Part shown: positions 51,283 to 59,662 of the stretch, piece after piece
Layout: each line of letters opens with the position of its first letter
Numbering within the stretch: position 1 is the first letter of the stretch
Source: Bradyrhizobium tropiciagri
GTDB taxonomy: Bacteria; Pseudomonadota; Alphaproteobacteria; Rhizobiales; Xanthobacteraceae
Direction of reading: 5' to 3'
Assembly: GCF_018130545.1 (NCBI RefSeq)
Contig: NZ_JAFCKF010000009.1
Span: 343,174-407,173, forward strand
Length of the DNA stretch: 64,000 nucleotides
Made by a program: the position numbers and the translations under genes
The notes under the pieces: generated by a model
The model's database searches: none
What the model was told of the DNA's origin: nothing
Seen by the model: the letters and a program-made list of their open reading frames with translations, nothing else

Positions 51283-51993
51283 TTGACGACGATCAAGGTC
51301 ATCATTTCCGGCGGCTTCGCTGCGGTCTACCGGGAGGTGCTGCCTGAATTCGAGCGAAGCACCGGCATCACGGTGGAAACCGGATCCGGCGCGTCGGAGG
51401 GCATCGGTCCGAAAACCATCCGGCACCAGCTTGCGCACGGCACCGAGGCGGATGTCGTAATTCTCTCGCGCGAGGGACTTCGCACGCTGATCGAGGACGG
51501 ACGGATTCGTCCGGGGTCCGATGCCGGGCTGGCGACGGCGCCTCTGGCCGCCGCGGTTCGCGCCGGCGATCGCAAGCCTGATATCAGCAGTGATGCAGCG
51601 CTCACCAAGGCTTTGATCGATGCCGGCCAGGTGGTGGCGCCGAGCAGCACCAGCGGGCAGTACGTCCGCGACAAAATCTTCCCGAAGCTGAATTTGCCGG
51701 ACACGGTGCGGCTCACCCTCGAAGCGCGCGGAACAGAGGCGGCCGAAGCGCTGCGGGCAGGCAAGGCAAATCTCTCGATCGGGCCGACCAGCGAACTGGT
51801 TCAGGAGACCGGCGTCGAATTGCTCGGCCTGCTGCCTGCCGACCTCCAGCTGGTCCAGACCTTCACGGCCGCCATCGTCAGCGACGCCAGGGCGCCGGAA
51901 GCGGCCAGGCGGCTGATCGATTTTCTGTCATCGGACAGCGATCGCTTGCGCGCGGCAATCAAGCGGGCGGGCATGGAGCCGGCGCGCGGCTAA
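51283..51993 (+). CDS. ModA-like substrate-binding-fold protein without export signal
   Basis: 236 residues of the periplasmic-binding type II fold, ModA-like: MTTIKVIISGGFAAVYREVLPEF, GSGASEGIGPKTIRHQL, ADVVILSREGLRTL, SSTSGQYVRDK, KANLSIGPTSELVQ. Relatives bind molybdate after export, but this one has no signal peptide and begins directly with the first strand; the TTG start (51283) leaves no room for one because the upstream frame closes within fdhA's end. It follows the formate dehydrogenase by 31 bases. A cytoplasmic oxyanion- or Mo-handling role is inference. Confidence 0.78.
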   Translation: MTTIKVIISGGFAAVYREVLPEFERSTGITVETGSGASEGIGPKTIRHQLAHGTEADVVILSREGLRTLIEDGRIRPGSDAGLATAPLAAAVRAGDRKPDISSDAALTKALIDAGQVVAPSSTSGQYVRDKIFPKLNLPDTVRLTLEARGTEAAEALRAGKANLSIGPTSELVQETGVELLGLLPADLQLVQTFTAAIVSDARAPEAARRLIDFLSSDSDRLRAAIKRAGMEPARG

Positions 51994-52021
51994 CCTGCCG
52001 TCACTGACGGAGACCTGGGGC

Positions 52022-52543
52022 TCAGTTATTGCTCGGGGCCGCGCTGAGCGGCGCGCCGCCGGTTGAAATCGGACCCGACGGTTTTGGCGCCCGAACCGGC
52101 GGCTTGCGCGGCTTCGGGGCGGCCTGCGCCACCGGCGCACGCGGTTGCTCAGCTACGGCCGGCGGCGGCACGGGGGCCGGCGCGGGACGCTGCATCGCAT
52201 CGACCTTCGACGCCAGGGCCGCCAGTTGGTCGGTGATCGTTTTCAGCTGCTCCTGTTGGTCGGCCACCGACTTGCCGAGCGCGCCGACGTCATCCTCGAG
52301 CTTCTGCTGGGCGGCGAGCAGATCCGGCAGCGCCTCCTTGTCGGCGGCCGCCTTGTCGCTGGGCGCCGCGATGCCGAGCGACGGAACCAGCGGCGCGATT
52401 TGCGGCCAAGCGTACACGCCCCCGGCGCCCGCTACGGCGAGGATGACGAGGATCAACAGGAACCAGGGCCAGCGGCGGCGCGCAGCGGGAATCGGCCTCG
52501 TCGGCGCATGGCGCTGCCATGCCTGATCGGAATCGTGGGTCAC
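52022..52543 (-). CDS. Membrane-anchored coiled-coil protein of unknown function
   Basis: 173 residues: a basic N-terminal cytoplasmic stretch, a single membrane helix (WPWFLLILVILAVAGAGGVY), a predicted coiled coil (LPDLLAAQQKLEDDVGALGK through LAALASKVDAM), and a proline/alanine-rich tail (APAPVPPPAVAEQPRAPVAQ). The plan suggests an envelope scaffold or spacer. It is divergent from the ExoD gene and the 5' ends are close. No family recognised. Confidence 0.7.
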   Translation of the reverse strand: MTHDSDQAWQRHAPTRPIPAARRRWPWFLLILVILAVAGAGGVYAWPQIAPLVPSLGIAAPSDKAAADKEALPDLLAAQQKLEDDVGALGKSVADQQEQLKTITDQLAALASKVDAMQRPAPAPVPPPAVAEQPRAPVAQAAPKPRKPPVRAPKPSGPISTGGAPLSAAPSNN

Positions 52544-52581
52544 CCATGCTTCCTAGTCTGCTTCGGCGACGGTTGCAATCG

Positions 52582-53220
52582 ATGCCGAGTCTGACCACTT
52601 TGGCTTCCATGTCCCTTTTGTCCGGAGCCCCATTGGCGCCCACGCACACGTCCCAGCTTCTTGAGGAACTCGTCGCTCAAGCACCGGACGGCCCCGTCGA
52701 CCTCGAATGGCTCCTCAGCAATTTGGATAAGCGGTCATTCGGCCTGCTCCTGCTGCTGCTCGGGCTATTGGTGATTATTCCTGGCGTCGCGACCATTGCG
52801 ACGCTGGCGCTGCTGTTTCCGGCGGTCGAGATGATGCTCGGCCACAGCGCGCCGTCGTTCCCGCATTTCGTCTCGAAGCGGCAGTTCGACTTCAAGCGCT
52901 TCAAGCGGTTCACCGTCTTTGTCCGCCCGATGCTGCAGGCGATCGAGCGGATCAGCCGGCCGCGCTGGGATGCGCGTCGCGACGTGATCGACCGGCTCGT
53001 CGGGCTGGTGGTCTTTCTGCTGGCCTTTTCGGCCGGCTGGCCGCTGCCGCTGGTCAACGTGATTCCCGGAATGGTGGTCGTGCTGATCGCGATCGCCTAT
53101 TTGCAGGAGGACGGTCTGCTGCTGGCTGTTGCGATGGCGGCTGCGCTGATTTCCCTCGCTGGGCTCGGATGGACCCTCTGGGCATCGTTCACCGCCGTGA
53201 TGGCCTGGATGGGGCTCTGA
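52582..53220 (+). CDS. ExoD family membrane protein
   Basis: 212 residues. The ExoD pattern is clear: VDLEWLLSNLDKRSFGLLLLLLGLLVIIPG, VEMMLGHSAPSFP (GRxxPWLPxxL-like region), then two more helix pairs (FLLAFSAGWPLPLVNVIPGM, LAVAMAAALISLAGLGWTLW). The family was named from exopolysaccharide/alkali-tolerance mutants in rhizobia; the molecular role is unknown. Starts at ATG 52546 and 52612 are also possible, with no decisive ribosome site. It is divergent from the coiled-coil gene. Confidence 0.85.
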   Translation: MPSLTTLASMSLLSGAPLAPTHTSQLLEELVAQAPDGPVDLEWLLSNLDKRSFGLLLLLLGLLVIIPGVATIATLALLFPAVEMMLGHSAPSFPHFVSKRQFDFKRFKRFTVFVRPMLQAIERISRPRWDARRDVIDRLVGLVVFLLAFSAGWPLPLVNVIPGMVVVLIAIAYLQEDGLLLAVAMAAALISLAGLGWTLWASFTAVMAWMGL

Positions 53221-53333
53221 CCTTCGAGGGCGAGGGCGGGCTCAGGGGGACTTAAGGGGTCGACATCCCGCGCAGGCATGATCATTATCCCGTCCGACGT
53301 CGCGGCAAACAGCGGCGCGAATGGGGAGAACAC

Positions 53334-54545
53334 ATGCGTTGCATCACGCTCGCGGCAATCGCCGCGCTCAGCCTTGTTTCCACCTCGGCGGTGCTCGCCG
53401 CCGACAAGAAGTACGATCCCGGCGCCAGCGATACCGAAATCAAGATCGGGCAGACCATGCCATATAGTGGTCCGGCCTCGGCCTACGGCACGCAGGGCAG
53501 GGCCGAAGCCGCCTACTGGAAGATGATCAACAGCCAGGGCGGCATCAACGGCCGCAAGATCACGCTTCTGAGCATGGACGACGGCTATAGCCCGCCGAAG
53601 ACGGTGGAGCAGACGCGCAAGCTCGTCGAGCAGGATGAGATCCTTGCCAATATCGGCTCACTGGGCACGCCGACCAATTCGTCGATTCAAAAATACCTCA
53701 ACGGCAAGAAGATCCCGCATCTCCTGATCTCGACCGGGGCCTCGAAGTGGAACGATCCGAAGGAGTTTCCCTGGACCACGCCGTTCTATCCGCCCTATGC
53801 GCAGGAAGCGAAGATCTATGCCAAGTACATCCTCAAGGAGCTGCCGAACGCCAAGATCGGCGTGATCTACCAGAATGACGATTTCGGCAAGGACTACCTG
53901 AAAGGCTTCAAGGAGGGGCTGGGCGAGAAGGCCAGCCTGATCGTCAAGGAGCTCAGCTACGAGGTGACCGATCCGACGATCGATTCCCAGATCGTCAATC
54001 TGAAGGCCGCGGGCGCCGACGTGCTGATGACGATCACGACACCGAAGTTCGGCGCGCAGGCGATCCGCAAGGTTGCCGATCTCGGCTGGAAGCCGACGCA
54101 CTTCATCGTCTCGGTCGCCAGTTCGATCGGCGGCGTGCTCGAGCCTGCCGGCCTCGAAGCGTCCACCGGCCTGATGACGGCGCTCGCCACCAAGGTGGTG
54201 GGCGACCCGGCGTGGGATACCGACAAGGGTGTGCAGGACTATCTCGCCTTCATGAAGCAGTGGTATCCCGAGGGCAATCCGATCGATGGCAGCAACCAGA
54301 TCGGCTATCTCTCGGCGCAGTTCACGGCGATCATCCTGAAGAACTGCGGCGACGAGCTGACGCGCGAGAACCTGCTGAAGCAGGCCACCAACATCAGCAA
54401 GGTTTCGCTGCCGCTCCTGCTGCCGGGCATCACGGTCTCGGTGTCGCCGACCAATTATTCGACCTTCGACACGTTCAAGCTCGCGAAGTTCGACGGCAAG
54501 ACCTGGAAGTTCTTCGGCGAGAACATCAGCACCGCGTCGCGCTGA
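53334..54545 (+). CDS. Liv-type ABC substrate-binding protein, solitary
   Basis: 403 residues: signal peptide (MRCITLAAIAALSLVSTSAV, cleavage after LAA) and a type I periplasmic domain (GASDTEIKIGQTMPYSGPASAYGTQG, INGRKITLLSMDDGYSPPKTVEQTRKLVEQDE, NIGSLGTPTNSSIQKYLNGKKIPHL). GGGGAGAAC precedes the ATG. Unlike the operon at 29851 it has no accompanying ATPase or permease, so it presumably docks on another system. Ligand unknown; a hairpin lies 34 bases after its stop. Confidence 0.88.
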   Translation: MRCITLAAIAALSLVSTSAVLAADKKYDPGASDTEIKIGQTMPYSGPASAYGTQGRAEAAYWKMINSQGGINGRKITLLSMDDGYSPPKTVEQTRKLVEQDEILANIGSLGTPTNSSIQKYLNGKKIPHLLISTGASKWNDPKEFPWTTPFYPPYAQEAKIYAKYILKELPNAKIGVIYQNDDFGKDYLKGFKEGLGEKASLIVKELSYEVTDPTIDSQIVNLKAAGADVLMTITTPKFGAQAIRKVADLGWKPTHFIVSVASSIGGVLEPAGLEASTGLMTALATKVVGDPAWDTDKGVQDYLAFMKQWYPEGNPIDGSNQIGYLSAQFTAIILKNCGDELTRENLLKQATNISKVSLPLLLPGITVSVSPTNYSTFDTFKLAKFDGKTWKFFGENISTASR

Positions 54546-54578
54546 GACGCGAGCGCCGGCCGTGCCGGTTGGCATATT

Positions 54579-54607
54579 GGGACGCAGCCACCAATCGGCT
54601 GCGTCCC
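54579..54607 (+). terminator. Stem-loop downstream of solitary binding-protein gene
   Basis: GGGACGCAGCC-N7-GGCTGCGTCCC, a perfect 11-bp stem 34 bases after the stop of the ABC binding-protein gene. No T-run follows, so termination would need Rho or it protects the mRNA end. Confidence 0.45.
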
Positions 54608-54688
54608 GACCCGGGCTTACCCGTCTGACGTTTCCAGCCGATCGATCCTGAGGTAGCCTGTCGCCAGCCGGAACGTGACGGAGCCGCC

Positions 54689-55381
54689 ATGCTCACGCTC
54701 TATTCCTATCCGCCGTTGTTCGGCGTCGCCGACAACAACGGCTACGGGTTGAAGGTATTCGCCTTTCTGAAGCTCGCCGGCGTGCCCTTCCGGCACGAAC
54801 ACATTTTCGATGCCTCGAAGGCGCCGCGCCAGCAATTGCCCTATATCATCGACGGCGACGACACCGTCGGCGACAGCGAGACCATCCTCGCCTATGTCAC
54901 TGACAAATATCGCGTGACGCTGGATGCGGCGCTGACGCCGGCACAACGCGCGACCAACCTCCTCGTCACCCGCACGCTCGACGATCTCTACTGGGTGATG
55001 TCCTATTCGCGCTGGCAGGACGAACGCTACTGGCCCCAGTTCCGCGATGCGCTCAAGCGCGAGCATCCAGGCCTCACCGACGACGGGTTGATGAAGGCCA
55101 AGGCGTTCAACGCCCAGCGTTACTACTATCAAGGCATCGGCCGCTTCACGCCTGACGCTGCGATGGCCCGCGGGCTCGCCGATCTCGCGGCACTCGCGAG
55201 CCTGATCCCGGCGCGGGGCTATGTGCATGGCGACAGACCGACGAGCATCGACGCCGGCATCTATGGCTTCGTGGCCAACATCTATTTCTACGACATCGAA
55301 ACGCCGCTGAAGGCATTCGTGGTCTCGCACGACGCGCTGGCACGGCATTGCCGTGCCATTCACGCGGCTGTCAGTGAGTGA
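54689..55381 (+). CDS. Glutathione S-transferase family protein
   Basis: 230 residues. Thioredoxin-like N-terminal domain (LTLYSYPPLFGVADNNGYGLKV, GVPFRHEHIFDA, the cis-Pro region QQLPYIID, and DSETILAYV, the Glu/Ser glutathione contact), then an all-helical C-terminal domain with DRPTSIDAGIYGFVANI. The fold resembles the failed-axon-connection/metaxin-like GST subgroup. ATG 54689 is chosen; no strong ribosome site. No gene neighbour suggests a substrate. Confidence 0.82.
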   Translation: MLTLYSYPPLFGVADNNGYGLKVFAFLKLAGVPFRHEHIFDASKAPRQQLPYIIDGDDTVGDSETILAYVTDKYRVTLDAALTPAQRATNLLVTRTLDDLYWVMSYSRWQDERYWPQFRDALKREHPGLTDDGLMKAKAFNAQRYYYQGIGRFTPDAAMARGLADLAALASLIPARGYVHGDRPTSIDAGIYGFVANIYFYDIETPLKAFVVSHDALARHCRAIHAAVSE

Positions 55382-55429
55382 GCGCGGAGTGCGTCAAGCT
55401 GCCGATGCCATGCATCTAAGGTATTGCGG

Positions 55430-55935
55430 GGCGTCGTGTTCGTTCGGGGTGTGTTGCTTGTTCGACACGACGGGCAACTCAGCAAAACCTGTCAATCGCC
55501 TCGTGCAAAAATAATTCGGTTTATCGTAACTACAATCTCGTGTATGACTCTGCCCGTTTCACCCGATCGAGGGGCGCTTCGCGGTCGTCACGAACGCGGG
55601 TCGAGATGCGGTGGACGCCGAGCGTGGTGCTGACGAGAGCACGCAAGACGGACGGCGAAATCGTGCAGGCCTGACGCCCTAGTGGCAGGTGTCCTCCCAC
55701 GAAACGCGCAAGCGTTTTGCGGAAGCGGTGACAAAAAAGCCAAGTCTCACCGGGGAGAGCACGTATAAGCCGTAACCCATCGCGCAGGGAAAGCCGAATT
55801 GCTCCGGTTACACCTGTGGTCCTACCCCCCGTGCTTGCTACCCATTGCACGGGGCCCATGGGTGCGATCGGCACCCGGCTTTCCCTGCGCCCTCTGTGAG
55901 AGGGGGGCGAAACGAAGAGCAAAGCTCGGGCAATT
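55430..55935. repeat. Long degenerate intergenic repeat
   Basis: Of the 1,060-base gap between 55382 and 56442, this part lacks convincing genes. Phrases such as TTGTTCGACACGACGGGCAA, GATCGAGGGGCGCTTCGCGG, GGTGACAAAAAAGCC and AGAGCAAAGCTCGGGC match, from memory, a long repeat found in many copies in Bradyrhizobium genomes. I cannot count copies here; only this one is in the window. It contains the structured core 55782-55890. Confidence 0.6.
55782..55890. other. Highly structured three-stem element
   Basis: A perfect 15-bp inverted repeat (GCGCAGGGAAAGCCG at 55782-55796 with CGGCTTTCCCTGCGC at 55876-55890) closes a region holding CCCCGTGC-N12-GCACGGGG (55827-55854) and GGGTGC-GATCG-GCACCC (55860-55876). 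The last hairpin abuts the outer stem. This could be a folded RNA or a cruciform-forming repeat core. No promoter or terminator is obvious. Confidence 0.6.
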
Positions 55936-55994
55936 CATGTCGCGAGAATGCGGATGTATGACTCTGTATGACTCACAGCGGTGCCACACACTCG

Positions 55995-56119
55995 CTGTCG
56001 TCCCTGCGAAAGCAGGGACCCATAACCACAGATGCTGATTGTTGCGCGATGCTGGAACGACGAATCCCTTCAGCAACGAAAGCTGCGGAGTATGGGTCCC
56101 TGCTTTCGCAGGGACGACA
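55995..56119. repeat. 30-bp inverted-repeat element
   Basis: Perfect 30-base arms (55995-56024 and 56090-56119, cores TCCCTGCGAAAGCAGGGA and TCCCTGCTTTCGCAGGGA) separated by 65 bases. Each arm is itself a hairpin. The shape is of a miniature inverted-repeat element, and I recall this type as common in Bradyrhizobium. It interrupts the gene-free block before the TRAP operon. Confidence 0.72.
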
Positions 56120-56442
56120 GTTGTGGTTGCTGTGAAAGCTGTCTACGCCGCGGGCGGCGGAGGGACAGCAGCCAGGATAGCCACCAGCATTCGCGCCCGG
56201 CGAATTCGCCATTGCCGAACCTCGCATTGACCGCGTGGCCTTGGCCGGGCACAGCGTGCGGGCGGTGTCATTGAACGGTCGCAAGAGCCGAAAAGGATAC
56301 CGTCGCATCGGATTTTGCAGTGCAGCAATGGCGCAAATAGCCCCTGCTAAAGGGGCAATGGCAATCGTCGTTGCTTCTCTGTAATGGTGCGACCGGATGT
56401 CTCGGGGCCGGAAATCGTGCTCCGCAATACGCGGGAGGAAAC

Positions 56443-57447
56443 ATGCGTAAATTCATTTTGGCTGCGGCGTCGATCGCGGCTTTGACCTTTGTCGGACAGG
56501 CGTCGGCACAGGCGCCGATCGTTCTCAAATTCAGCCACGTGGTGGCGTCGGATACGCCGAAGGGCAAGGCGGCCGACAAATTCAAGGAACTCGCCGAGAA
56601 GTACACCGGCGGCAAGGTGAAGGTCGAGGTCTATCCGAACTCGACGCTTTACAAGGACAAGGAAGAGCTCGAGGCACTGCAGCTCGGCGCGGTGCAGATG
56701 CTGGCGCCGTCGAACTCGAAGTTCGGTCCGATCGGCATCAAGGAATTCGAAGTCTTCGATCTGCCCTATATTCTTCCGGACCTGAAATCGCTGCGCAAGG
56801 TGACCGATGGCCCGCTCGGCGCCCAGCTGCTCAAGAAGCTGGACTCCAAGGGCATGACCGGTCTCGCCTATTGGGACAACGGCTTCAAGCAGATGAGCGC
56901 GAACAAGAAGCTGATCGCGCCTTCAGACTACAAGGGACTCAAATTCCGGATCCAGTCGTCGAAGGTGCTGGAAGCCCAGTTCCGCGCGCTCGGCGCGATC
57001 CCGCAGGTGATGGCGTTCTCCGATGTCTACCAGGCGCTGCAGACCGGCGTGGTCGACGGCCAGGAGAACACCTGGTCGAACATCTACACCCAGAAAATGC
57101 ATGAGGTGCAGAAGTACGCCACCGTCACCAACCACGGCTACATCGGCTACGTCGTGGTCGTGAACAAGAAGTTCTGGGACGGCCTGCCGGCCGATATCCG
57201 CGACGAGCTCTCCAAGGCGATGAAGGAAGCCACCGAGTTCGGCAACAGCCAGTCGGCCAAGGAGAACGAGGACGCGCTCGCCGAGATCAAGAAGGCCGGC
57301 AAGACCGAGATCATCTCGCTGTCGCCGGAGCAGGACGAGGCGATGCGCAAGGCAATGATGCCGGTCTACAAGGACGTCGCCTCGCGCGTCGGCCAGCCGC
57401 TGATCGACGAATTCCTCAAGGAAACGGGCCGCAGCCCGATGAACTGA
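56443..57447 (+). CDS. dctP: TRAP transporter substrate-binding protein, DctP type
   Basis: 334 residues: signal peptide (MRKFILAAASIAALTFVGQA, cleavage at ASA) and a DctP-type domain: LKFSHVVASDTPKGKAADKFKEL, the ligand-binding Arg region KGLKFRIQSSKVLEAQFRALGA, and DGQENTWSNIYTQ. It captures C4-dicarboxylates or similar organic acids in the periplasm. GGGAGG precedes ATG 56443. It is followed by a hairpin (57456-57482) and then the two membrane subunits. The substrate specificity beyond an organic acid is inference. Confidence 0.9.
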   Translation: MRKFILAAASIAALTFVGQASAQAPIVLKFSHVVASDTPKGKAADKFKELAEKYTGGKVKVEVYPNSTLYKDKEELEALQLGAVQMLAPSNSKFGPIGIKEFEVFDLPYILPDLKSLRKVTDGPLGAQLLKKLDSKGMTGLAYWDNGFKQMSANKKLIAPSDYKGLKFRIQSSKVLEAQFRALGAIPQVMAFSDVYQALQTGVVDGQENTWSNIYTQKMHEVQKYATVTNHGYIGYVVVVNKKFWDGLPADIRDELSKAMKEATEFGNSQSAKENEDALAEIKKAGKTEIISLSPEQDEAMRKAMMPVYKDVASRVGQPLIDEFLKETGRSPMN

Positions 57448-57455
57448 GGCGTGAT

Positions 57456-57482
57456 CCGGAAAACCGGAGACCGGTTTTCCGG
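57456..57482 (+). promoter_or_regulatory. Intercistronic hairpin between dctP and dctQ
   Basis: CCGGAAAACCGG-AGA-CCGGTTTTCCGG: a perfect 12-bp stem, beginning 8 bases after the dctP stop, flanked by GTGATC and GATCATGC like the repeat at 28894. It has no T-run, so it likely shields the dctP message and raises the amount of binding protein over the membrane subunits. Confidence 0.6.
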
Positions 57483-57602
57483 ACAGATCATGCTCAACAA
57501 AACGCGGATCTGAACCGCATATCTAACGAATGCCGCGGCCGCGTCAGGCCGCGGTCGGGTGCCGTGGCCGGTTGCCGCATCAGGCCATGACAGGGGAGAT
57601 CA

Positions 57603-58175
57603 ATGCTGCTGAAAATTCTGGACCGGCTCGAGGAAATCATCATCGCGAGCCTGATGGGGGGCGCGACGCTCCTGACCTTCGTCACGGTTGTGCATCGCTT
57701 CCTGGTCGACGTGCCCGTGCTCTATCCGTATTTGTTCGGCATCAACCTCGCCTGGTCGCAGGAACTCTGCATCTACATGTTCATCTGGATGGCGAAGTTC
57801 GGCGCCGCCTATGGCGTGCGCACCGGCATCCATGTCGGCGTCGACGTGCTGATCAACCGCCTCAATGACGCCTGGCGCAAGCGCGTCATCACCTTCGGCC
57901 TGCTCGGCGGCGCGCTGTTCACCGCGATCGTCGGCACCATGGGCGCCAAGTTCGTGTTCGAATTGATGCACACCGACCAGGTATCACCCGACATGGAGAT
58001 CCCGAGCTGGATCGTCTATGCCTGTATTCCGCTCGGCTCCTATCTGATGTGCTTCCGTTTCCTGCAGGTGTGCTGGAGCTTCTGGTGGACCGGCGAGCTG
58101 CCGCACCATGATGCCTCCCATGTCGACGGCGTTGAGACCAGCAAGACCGCGCCGATCGCGCTTGGAGAAGCGTGA
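57603..58175 (+). CDS. dctQ: TRAP transporter small permease, DctQ type
   Basis: 190 residues with four hydrophobic helices (IIIASLMGGATLLTFVTVVHRF, LAWSQELCIYMFIWMAKFGAAYG, ITFGLLGGALFTAIVGTMG, YACIPLGSYLMCFRFLQ), including the conserved WSQE-LCIYMFIWM segment of DctQ. It holds the large permease in the complex. GGGGAG precedes ATG 57603. The stop overlaps the dctM start by 4 bases (ATGA). Confidence 0.9.
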   Translation: MLLKILDRLEEIIIASLMGGATLLTFVTVVHRFLVDVPVLYPYLFGINLAWSQELCIYMFIWMAKFGAAYGVRTGIHVGVDVLINRLNDAWRKRVITFGLLGGALFTAIVGTMGAKFVFELMHTDQVSPDMEIPSWIVYACIPLGSYLMCFRFLQVCWSFWWTGELPHHDASHVDGVETSKTAPIALGEA

Positions 58176-59458
58176 TGAGTGCCGCACTTATTTTCGGACT
58201 GCTGTTTGCCCTGATGCTGACGGGCATGCCGATTTCGATTTCGCTCGGCCTGAGCGTGCTGACCTTCCTGTTCACGATGACGGACGTGCCGATCGAAAGC
58301 GTCGGCCTGAAGCTGTTTTCGGGCCTCGACAATTTCGGCATCATGGCGATCCCGTTCTTCATCCTGGCCGGCACGTTCCTGACCCGCGGCGGCGTCGCGC
58401 GGCGGATGATCGCGTTCACGACCTCATTGGTGGGGCATCTGCCCGGCGGCCTCGGGCTAGCCGGCGTTGCGGCCTGTGCGATGTTTGCCGCGATCTCGGG
58501 CTCGAGCGTCGCCACCGTGGTCGCGATCGGCTCGATCATGATGCCGGCGATGGTCGATCACGGCTATCCGAAGCGGTTCGGCGTCGGCGTGATCTCGACC
58601 TCGGGCGCGCTCGGCATCCTGGTGCCGCCTTCGATCATCCTGGTGCTGTACGGCGTCTCGACCAACACCTCGATCGGCGCGCTGTTCATGGCCGGCATCG
58701 TGCCGGGCATCCTGCTCGCGCTGATGCTGGCCGCGGTGACCTTCTTCGTCGCGAAGCGCAACGGCTATCCGAAGATGCCGCGCGCGACCATCGGCCAGCA
58801 GTTCACCGCGTTCCGCGAAAGCATCTGGGGCCTCTCGCTGATCGCGATCGTGCTCGGCGGCATCTATGGCGGCATCTTCACGCCGACCGAAGCCGCCGCG
58901 GTCGCCGCGACCTACGCGTTCTTCATCACCGTGTTCGTCTACAAGGAGCTCAAGCTCTCCGAGGTGCCGAAGGTGCTGCTGCAGGCGGCGAGCATGAGCT
59001 CGATGCTGCTCTACATCATCACCAACGCGGTGCTGTTCTCGTTCCTGATGACGCATGAGCAGATCCCGCAGGAGATGGCGGCCTGGATCATCGACAAGAA
59101 CTTCTCGGTGTGGATGTTCCTGCTGGTCGTCAATGTCATCCTGCTGCTTGCCGGCAACGTGATGGATCCGTCGTCGATCCTCCTGATCATGGCGCCGATC
59201 CTGTTTCCGCTGGCGACCAAGCTCGGCGTGCACCCGGTGCATCTCGGTATCCTGATGATCGTCAACACCGAGGTCGGACTGTGCCATCCGCCTGTTGGCC
59301 TCAACCTCTACATCGCGAGCAGTATCGCCAAGATGGGCATCAGCGAGATCACCATCTCGGTGCTGCCGTGGCTCTGCGCGATGCTGGTGTTCCTCGGCCT
59401 GATCACCTACGTGCCGGAGATCTCGCTGTGGCTGCCGCGGCTGTTGGGAATGATTTGA
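58172..59458 (+). CDS. dctM: TRAP transporter large permease, DctM type
   Basis: 428 residues with about twelve hydrophobic helices and DctM landmarks: ALMLTGMPISISLGLSVL, FGIMAIPFFILAGTFLTRGG, SGSSVATVVAIGSIMMPAMV, TSGALGILVPPSIILVLYG, and ILFPLATKLGVHPVHLGIL. It forms the ion-coupled channel that moves the dicarboxylate-type solute, driven by sodium or proton gradient. It overlaps dctQ and is followed by a strong terminator at 59518. Confidence 0.92.
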   Translation: MMSAALIFGLLFALMLTGMPISISLGLSVLTFLFTMTDVPIESVGLKLFSGLDNFGIMAIPFFILAGTFLTRGGVARRMIAFTTSLVGHLPGGLGLAGVAACAMFAAISGSSVATVVAIGSIMMPAMVDHGYPKRFGVGVISTSGALGILVPPSIILVLYGVSTNTSIGALFMAGIVPGILLALMLAAVTFFVAKRNGYPKMPRATIGQQFTAFRESIWGLSLIAIVLGGIYGGIFTPTEAAAVAATYAFFITVFVYKELKLSEVPKVLLQAASMSSMLLYIITNAVLFSFLMTHEQIPQEMAAWIIDKNFSVWMFLLVVNVILLLAGNVMDPSSILLIMAPILFPLATKLGVHPVHLGILMIVNTEVGLCHPPVGLNLYIASSIAKMGISEITISVLPWLCAMLVFLGLITYVPEISLWLPRLLGMI

Positions 59459-59517
59459 CGAAAGGTCTCTCGACAAGCGGCGCACACGCGCGGAGATCAT
59501 GTGCAAACAACAGAAAT

Positions 59518-59548
59518 CCAAAGCGCGAGGTCGCGCTTTGGTTGTTTC
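59518..59548 (+). terminator. Rho-independent terminator of dctPQM
   Basis: CCAAAGCGCGA-GG-TCGCGCTTTGG followed by TTGTTTCT: an 11-bp stem with a short loop and a T-rich tail, 60 bases after the dctM stop. Confidence 0.8.
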
Positions 59549-59662
59549 TGATGGGCAATGAAGCGGATTACATCTTGGCAAGAAAGCTCTCTCTGTCCAA
59601 TCCGTAAGTTGAAGGCAGCACCGGGCAGCATCATCCTCAGGGAAACTTCAAAGGAGGTTCGG

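Noticed and set aside
48381-51305. 974-codon open frame on the minus strand across fdhA
   Set aside because: It mirrors the high-GC codon pattern of the real formate dehydrogenase gene on the opposite strand and its translation has no domain motifs. The plus-strand fdhA has complete cluster and active-site motifs.
56359-56376. Possible sigma-54 promoter (TGGCAATCGTCGTTGC) upstream of dctP
   Set aside because: The GG and GC elements are separated by 11 bases, one more than the strict 10 of sigma-54 sites, and no enhancer-binding protein gene is nearby.
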